Below, piece by piece: positions 57,401-64,000 of a stretch of DNA of 64,000 bases. The stretch covers positions 1,488,001 through 1,552,000 of the forward strand of contig BQUP01000001.1 of the NCBI GenBank assembly GCA_022835595.1. Reading direction: 5' to 3'. Each line of letters begins with the position of its first letter. Within the stretch, counting starts at the first letter, position 1. A model generated the notes under the pieces. It had not been told where the DNA came from, searched no databases, and worked only from the letters and a program-made list of their open reading frames with translations. The stretch is from Cystobasidium ongulense (taxonomy: Eukaryota; Basidiomycota; Cystobasidiomycetes; Cystobasidiales; Cystobasidiaceae). A program made the position numbers and the translations under genes.

Positions 57401-59358
57401 CTCATCTCTACACCGTCACAGATCACAAGCACCGCATCCGAGAGTCTCCTGAACTTCTTCATCGCATACGTGGACGCAGGAGCGGACGCATACGGTCTAG
57501 TGAAAGAGATCATCGACGTTGTAGGAAAGTCCGGAGGAAGCGTGCCCGTTCTTTACAGCGCTAGCAAATGTATTGGCGCAGTGCAGCATCGGGTAGCGCA
57601 GAGTGATCCTAACAAAGCGGCCGAAATTGTCGGCATGGTAGCAAAACAATTGTTGGTAAGTCACCGTACCGATACCTTAAAATCGACCTAAGCTTATCGC
57701 TGCGCAACAGCAGGCTAAGGATGCCAACCCTCTTGCGACATGCCTAGGGTTGCTCACAATGGGCGAGATTGGTCGAACCTAGTGAGTGGGACTGAGCAAA
57801 TGTTGTTTAAATGAGTTTTACTAATACGCCATTGTGTCATAGCGATCTTTCCAGTCAGAAGGGCGCATTCTCGTCTGCAGTGTCAAACCTCAGCGCCTCC
57901 AATGAAGAAGTCCGCGGTGCTGCCGCGTTCGCGATAGGTGAGTTACTGTCTGGCTATTGTTTGCGGGCTTGGTCTGACCTCGCCCTACCCAGGTAATATG
58001 GCTGCTGGTAGTCCGGCGGCCTTTATGCCTTCCGTACTGCAAGAAATCGAGAAAGCAGAAAAGGACGATCGCCGGATGCATTTGCTCCTAGGAAGCGTGA
58101 AGGAAATATTATCACACAGCTCGCCAGAGGTGCTCTCTGAACTCTCGAATACCTTGTGGTCGCCGTTATTCCAGCTCTGTGAGAATGCATCGGCTCAGCA
58201 GAAGTCAACGGAGAACGCTGCAGGTGCCAGCGCTAAAGCTGGCGACGAGGCAAGGTTAGATGGAACTCGAAACATCGCTGCGGAATGTCTCGGTAAAATC
58301 ACTCTAACAAATCCATCTTTATATCTGGGCCAGCTGCAGGTAAGTGGTGTCTAGGACGCAGGAGGTCAATATAACCAAACTCACGTGATGTCTAGTCCCG
58401 GCTGTCGTCCAGTTCAGCTGGTACTCGCGCGGCCGTCATCACCGCTATCCGTTTCACTTTCACGGGCGCCTCTTCCAGCTACGATGACCTGCTCGCTCCC
58501 CTCATTGTACAATTCTTGTCGCTAATGCACGACGAGGACCTTGTAGGTTGCGGTCTGCTGCGCTTGTCATCTATCAACTGATGTCTGTCTCTTTATTCCA
58601 GACTGTACGACGATTAGCTGTGTCTTCCCTCACATCAGCCGCGCACAATAAGCCGCATCTCGTGCGCGAACACATGGCAACTCTGCAACCGTTATTGTAC
58701 GAGCAAGCTAAGCCCGACCCCAAGCTAGTGCATGAGGTAGTTATGGGGCCCTTTAAAGTCAAAGTCGATGAGGGTTTGAATATCAGGAAGGTAAGAAGCA
58801 ATGGAATGCAGCAGACTGCGAAGATAAGCTGACCAAGGCGCTTGTAGGCGGCATACCAGTGCATGTTCACTCTGCTGGAAACTTGTCTGAACAAGCTGGA
58901 TATTGATGCGTATCTGAATCAAGTAATTGCTGGACTTTCAGACGACGACGATATCAAGGTTCAATGCTATCTCATGCTCGTCAAGCTCAGCCACGCCACC
59001 CCAACAGCGGTCATTCAGCGTGAGTCGAAACTATTTGCTCGGCATGCACAGAACACTGAGATTGTCAACAGGCCTCGACTCTGCTGCCAAACCACTGGAT
59101 GATGTGCTAAAAACCAAGCTCAAGGAGACAGCAGTCAAGCAAGAGGTGGAAAAGCTAGCCGAAATGCAACGCTCCGTGCTCAGGACGATGGTCTCTCTCC
59201 TGCCCTTGGTCTCGCAGGCTCATACTCCTCGATTCGCTTCGTTCGTTGATGACATCAGAGCAGGACCGCTCTACGGAGGCGAGTTCAGGGAGATGATTAC
59301 GACTGCAGAGCAGACACGATCATCCGCTAATGGAATTGACCGAATGGATATCGACTAG
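54455..59358 (+). CDS. CAND1/TIP120 cullin-associated exchange factor
   Basis: HEAT-repeat protein that exchanges substrate receptors on cullin-RING ubiquitin ligases. Exon 1 (54455-54493) encodes MSTTYQVQQLLEK, exon 2 (54577-54602) is only 26 nt and gives ATSGDPDF, exon 3 (54669-54812) gives IMFLQDIKQKA, exon 4 (54915-55027) VSKVKEARVQVIIEKL. Later exons contain VKKRAIRALGNLIACSS, the marker segment DDDDDTSWKIRRGAVKVLQM, and FYKTIAPVLISRFGEREETV RLEV. The end, LNIRKAAYQCMFTLLETCLN and DDDIKVQCYLMLVKL, is the TIP120 domain. Total about 1,250-1,300 residues in more than a dozen exons. A strongly acidic block around 55917-56020 is longer than in animal CAND1. Stop at 59356-59358. Confidence 0.9.
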
Positions 59359-59548
59359 AATGCAAAGTTCGTACAAGCAGTAAAGAACCAGCCGACCTCT
59401 CACTGGAAGAGATGTAGTAATAAGTCATCGTTCTGATCAGTTACACGCGCAATTGTTGTGGCCCTTTGTTCAAGAGGGCATACGTTCGAGCAGGGCAGGC
59501 TTCGTGAACAATAATGACCGACGTATCGCTACAACTGACAAATGAAGC

Positions 59549-62500
59549 TCAAAGAGGATCCTCTTCATCGGCACCGAGCAGCCATCCGACACCGAGCTTT
59601 AGTCTACTTTCCAAAGCAGTTCGGACATGACCATCTCTGGCTGGAGACTGGGCACTCCTTTGAGCAGGGGACGCTGGACGTTCCCCACGCCCCCTAAATA
59701 GAGATGAGGGCGACATTGAACGTTCCAACGAAGAGTCGGGGGTCGATGTTCGGAAGGGAAGATAGGAGCTTGCTGCTTTCCCAACTGACAAGGCCGCTCG
59801 TGCTGCACTTTCCGCGGAGTGGTGAATAGCCATGGAGGAAGGCGTTGTAGGGCGCGATGGTAGATTGAAAGGGAGCGATAGTCCACCTAGAGACGTAGGA
59901 GATGTTACGGGTGCAATTTTACGTGCTGCCTTGGTTGGCGAACGTGGTTGTGCCATGCTGTCCGTGATTTGCCAGACTGAGAGGACTTCAGGTATATCAG
60001 TCGGAGGACACAATAACAGAGCTTGCCCGAGGAGTTCTTTCCTTCGACTTAGATCACTTATTCCAGCGTGACGCCCAAACTGGAAGCATGTTCTCCAAGC
60101 CAAGTCGGCAGCTTGAGCGGCCTTGTCTTTATCCCGTGATCTCCGGATCTGCTCAACGGCTTTAATCATACGTTCACAAACATCTCCAGCGCGCTTGCTA
60201 TCCGACGCTTGTAAAGCTGCATCGGCAAGCATGCTTAAGACTCTCGTCTCTGCTAATGCGTCGCCTCGGAAACCTAACTTTGCAACGAGTTCGAGGATAA
60301 CGTCGGGGTGCCGATAAGCGTCCTCGTTGCTCGCTAACAGACGAGAGACAAGTTCAAGTTTATCTTGTGTAAGGCGAATCTCGATGGGCGTCATGGGTTG
60401 GCCTACGCTGTTGAGTACGTGGTATGAGGCCAGTCTTGAAGTTGCTTCGATAAAGTCTCGTTCGCGTCGGATCTCCGGAGTATTGGGCGCGACAGAAAGG
60501 CTATGGGAGAGCAGAAGCATCAGACCAGAGTCGAAGAAGCAGATGGCAAGACACTCACCAGTCGAAGGCTAGCTTCATATTTCCAGAGTGTAGATTTCCC
60601 GACTCGGCATTATCGTAAAACTCTCGCGAGGCGGCTAACACTATAGCTTGCTCTGTTAAAGTATCCAAAGGGCGCTCTCCCGAGGAGGGCTGGAACAAAC
60701 TTCGAGCCAATCCGAATTCTGTCAAATAAGGCGTCAACACTGCTTGGAGGACGGTAGAGGTTCCTGTATCACATACTTGCACTACTCAGCAGACCGCCAA
60801 AGAAGATCTTGGTTATTTCTTGCTGGCTTAACGCTGAGAAAGCGGGCTTTGGGGCATTCTCCGCGCGATTAGACTTGGCACCTAACTTACACAAATCATC
60901 CAACAGGCTGATCCATTCGTCCTCATCTTCGAAATCTTTTCCTATTCTACCTTGACTATCAGACTGTGATACAGCTGCCGGAGAAGTCTTGGCAAGACGA
61001 TCCGCCCATAGCCTTTGTGCTTTTTCATCCGCGCTGAGGGTGATAAAGAATTGTAGAGTGACAGGGGTATTCCAGCGCTGGAATATTTCGGCGGCTTCAA
61101 GGTGAAGGTCAAGGGTATCCAGCGCTCTGGATAAGGCAGTCGCATCCCAATTTTGGAGGTGCTTGAAAAAGGCCGTTGGGGGTAGTGGTGTCTTTGATAG
61201 AAGGGTCCCAGATGGCTCAGGTCTTATAATGGAGAGTAATGTGTGTGTGATGGATGGCGTGGTCTGAACTTCATCGAAAGAAGGAAGACAATCGAATATC
61301 CGAAGCATCGCTTGTATGCTTGCTGAAGAGGACCCTGGATGGCCATAACAGCAAGCAAGAGCCAATCGAGCCAAATCTTCGTTCGACTTGATAATACGTT
61401 GACTTGCTGGTAGGGTAGGTTTCGATGATTCGAATATAGCGGCTATCGTCTCTAGATTCCCTGGATTTACTTGCCCGACATATCGCATCATCCAGTCGAA
61501 TAGTAAAGTATCGTGAAGTGACGAATCAGGCTGGCCTGCTCTTTCTCTTTGGCTATCAAGAACATATAGATATGGAAGTACTTGACCTCTAATATCTTGC
61601 ACAATAGTTTCAGGTGTAGATTGTGAGAGGTATGCATCGACAATATCCGATTCAGAAGATTGTTGCCATTTCTTTAAAGACCAAGCTTGTTGAATTGCGA
61701 AAGCTGAATTGGCTGATCTTCGGTCATAAACGAGTCTAGATAGCAGACTTAGCTGTTCCCCGAGCGCATCTAGACCTGGTAGACCTTGAGCGGCGCCGTA
61801 TTGAACGAGTGAAAGAGCATTGTCAACTTGTCCTGTTGCTTCATCTAATTCTTCAACTCTTGTATTGTACCAATTTGCTAATTGCTGTGCGGTCAATGGA
61901 TTCCAGGTCGGCTTCGCCATCCCTAGTATCTCATATAAAAGAGGCTCAGCCGCCCAGTCTTGAGTATCTGCTCGCCAGGCTTCTCCGTGCTGTTCGACAT
62001 CGTTATCATGGCGAGCGTCGAATAACGGTAGAAGGTCTGTATACTCGACAACGTCGGAAAAGAGAGGGATGGTATCTAGTATATCAAGTCGGAAAGGGTT
62101 GAGATCACGAGCGTGTCGCTTGAATAGTATCCTTAAGTTTTGTATTTGATTGTTTGCAGCTGCTGAGTAGGCACTGTCCATGATAGGTGTATCGACAAAG
62201 TCAGGGAGCTCGGACAAGTTACTCGTGAGCTGGTCTGCTGGATCTATGTCCATGGCCTCTTGGGCATGCTCGTTGTGAGTCGAGTCTGCCTGGTTATCGT
62301 CTTCGTCGAATTGCCACGATTCCTCCACATCACTGTCCTCGTCCATGTCTGCATCATCATTTCGCTGGGTGTCTGCAGGCGCTTGAGCAGCTCTATGGAT
62401 GGAGGAAGTCCCAGATCCGCTAGCTACGGGAGAAGCCCCATTACCATGAATCTCCTGCCATGTTCGCGTCTTGTCGTGGAGTTCGAATAGCTGTAGTCGC

Positions 62501-62835
62501 TGCTGTAGTACTTGCTTGACTGTCTCATCCTCCTCCAGCAATCTACGCAGGTCTTCCACGCAGGTGTCGTCGGAAGCTGCATTACGCGCGAGGATCAAGG
62601 CAGTGTTGCCGGAGGTTGAAGAAGCAGATTGAGATAAACCCTGTTCTGTAGACGATATAGCTGCATCGAGCAACGCTAGCTGCGCCGAGCTGTCCAACAC
62701 GCGTGTCCCTAGTACGGCATCGATCTTGAAATGATCATCGTCCTTCAAGACCGACAACAACTCCTCCGCCAGTGCCAAGGTCCAGTCTTCAGGAGATGCA
62801 TCTATCCATCTGTTCTTCGCTTGAGCTGCCTGCAT
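59549..62835 (-). CDS. SEC39: Sec39-domain protein of the Dsl1/NRZ tethering complex
   Basis: Peripheral ER protein of the Dsl1 tether that captures COPI vesicles for Golgi-to-ER transport. Exons 60777-62835, 60559-60739 and 59549-60500 give 1,063 residues from the ATG at 62835 (MQAAQAKNRWIDASPEDWTL). Helical throughout; the domain markers are EILGMAKPTWNPLTAQQLAN WYNTRVEELD, ATGQVDNALSLVQYGAAQGL PGLDALGEQLSLLSRLVYD. An acidic block sits around residues 165-215. The exon 1-2 junction uses a 37-nt intron in the chosen model; an alternative join nearby would change only a few residues. A Ser/Pro-rich part precedes the C-terminus. Members are very divergent in sequence, so the family call is good but not perfect. 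Convergent with CAND1, 190 bp apart. Confidence 0.75.
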
Positions 62836-64000
62836 CGTCGCGGACCAGTATATAGGATGTGTGCGTGTCACCACGATGATCGAGCTCTTGCAATCTCTCT
62901 AGCTTCTTGACGAGTCCTCACTCTGCAGGTCTAGGACAATTCATTCGTCGCGCTGTTTGACGAGCAGACTAGTCGGTCGGCCCCGTTGCTGAAGAGCTTG
63001 GCCTGATTTATACGGTCAGTCGACTTGCAAGAAACGGCCAGGCTGACCGTACGAGTTGCAGCAACAAGGACCTTGGATCGCACAGCCCACTACCGCTGCA
63101 AGATAAATACAGCCGCCAATCTCGACTGTGCCAACAGCTTATGAGTGATTAGGATACTCCGACATTCCTGCTGCTGTTCTCGCTTCACATCTGCAGACCT
63201 CGTCCACCATTAAGCCTAGCACTCGATCAACCTGGGCCTTCACAGATGGAAGACGTGGAGACAATAGTTAATGCGATAAGCGAAAGCTGTTATGGCATAG
63301 AAGCCATCCTCGCGATTCGTGTCAGTTTATATGAGAAACACAAGACAGCGTTTACGGTTTGCGAAACCCTTCTGCAGGATACGGTAGCATAGTAGCCGAT
63401 AAAACTGCTGGCAAGCCGAGCCGAGAGAGACACACCCGCGACTTCTGCAAAACGACTGAAGCTGGTGAAGCAGATCAACACTCGACATACTGAACTGCAC
63501 GTCTCTGGATAGATATTGTGAGGAGAATAATCCTTTCTGCGCTATAGTTATTGGGCTGCCAGGGTACCGATACCGACCAGGTCGAACGGAATGGCCCATG
63601 AGATTTGCGAGACGTTACTGCACAGGTACATACCAGCAATATGAGAGGTGGGGATACCGTATCTGATAACATGGTGCCATCGTCCAACACCACACATGCA
63701 TGACGCCCGGTCTTTGGCTCTCCTCGGTTCTTTGTTCATTTACCATACCCGGAGGTTGTCGGTATCTTCGGCTTGTTTGCCCCCCATCCGTTCCTTGAGC
63801 TTGCGGCACTACTAGGCTAGTGTAGAATACGACATAGGTACCGGCAAATGGCCAGCTTTTGGAACCGTAAGTTGTTGTATCTGCCGCCCGTATCAAGGCA
63901 GTCCAAGCATAGCATATGCCTGATGTAGATAGCAGGCACGATAACCCTGACTGACGGTCGACTCCCTGTACTGGTACTGCCAGAAGTGCCGTAAGTTATT
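62836..64000. other. terminal stretch without a supported gene
   Basis: About 1.16 kb. The first part is the SEC39 promoter and 5' UTR. Minus-strand frames between 63290 and 63896 overlap in all phases and could be pieces of an intron-rich gene continuing outside the window, but none shows a domain I can name. No RNA gene or repeat is evident. Confidence 0.4.

Noticed and set aside
37233-62835. A secondary-metabolite or defence cluster around the FMO
   Set aside because: Its neighbours are conserved housekeeping genes (Rdx, CAND1, SEC39, ELP1); no synthase, transporter or cluster regulator is present.
63290-63896. Minus-strand frames suggestive of a membrane or oxidoreductase gene
   Set aside because: No consistent exon chain and no family motif; may be the end of a gene outside the window.

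Overview
This is nuclear DNA of a filamentous or yeast-like fungus, most probably a basidiomycete. Genes are dense, lie on both strands, and are cut by many short GT-AG introns (mostly 50-90 nt). The set is core eukaryotic: cytosolic and mitochondrial ribosomal proteins, RNA polymerase III, CDC6, Elongator, CAND1, SEC39, CYC8 and HEM3. A Rho-GAP with two LIM domains and a C1 domain favours Basidiomycota, but this placement is inference. I recognise no transposon, virus-like element, tRNA, rRNA or CRISPR. Exon joins come from reading splice sites and protein-family consensus. For every gene where an exon list is given, the summed coding length is a multiple of three.

Layout. 0.2-3.4 kb: MCT-type transporter (+) and a DUF1275 membrane protein (-). 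3.7-6.6 kb: bL32m (-) divergent from an Mtf2-like gene (+). 6.8-13.2 kb: Dabb protein, an unidentified four-TM protein and CDC6 (all +). 13.7-16.1 kb: uL4m (-) head to head with cytosolic eL43 (+). 16.7-20.0 kb: RPC37/RPC5-like subunit and HEM3 (both -). 20.3-25.5 kb: LIM-LIM-C1-RhoGAP (-). 25.5-27.8 kb: gene-poor, with one weak secreted-protein candidate. 27.8-32.3 kb: CYC8/SSN6-like corepressor (+). 32.3-33.0 kb: unresolved small gene (-). 33.6-37.0 kb: PSP1-domain protein (+). 37.2-44.5 kb: ELP1 and an unidentified protein (both -). 45.4-49.1 kb: MYND protein (-) divergent from eL15 (+). 49.6-53.9 kb: DUF4870-like membrane protein, Rdx/SelW-like protein and flavin monooxygenase (all -). 54.5-59.4 kb: CAND1 (+). 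59.5-62.8 kb: SEC39 (-). The last 1.2 kb holds no gene I can support.

The genes form no single pathway or cluster; this looks like ordinary core genome. There is a mild theme of translation and mitochondrial gene expression: bL32m, Mtf2-like, uL4m, eL43, eL15, ELP1 and RPC37.

The most notable signal is in splicing. The Rdx/SelW-like gene needs a 6-nt micro-exon carrying part of its redox CxxC motif, and the RhoGAP needs a 3-nt micro-exon to give LIM1 normal zinc-ligand spacing. Skipping either keeps the frame but removes or distorts a cysteine motif. Other points worth checking are a G-quadruplex-type repeat in the first intron of eL43, a stop-free multiple-of-three intron inside the CYC8 TPR array, two introns of only 34 and 37 nt, and an alternative N-terminus for HEM3.
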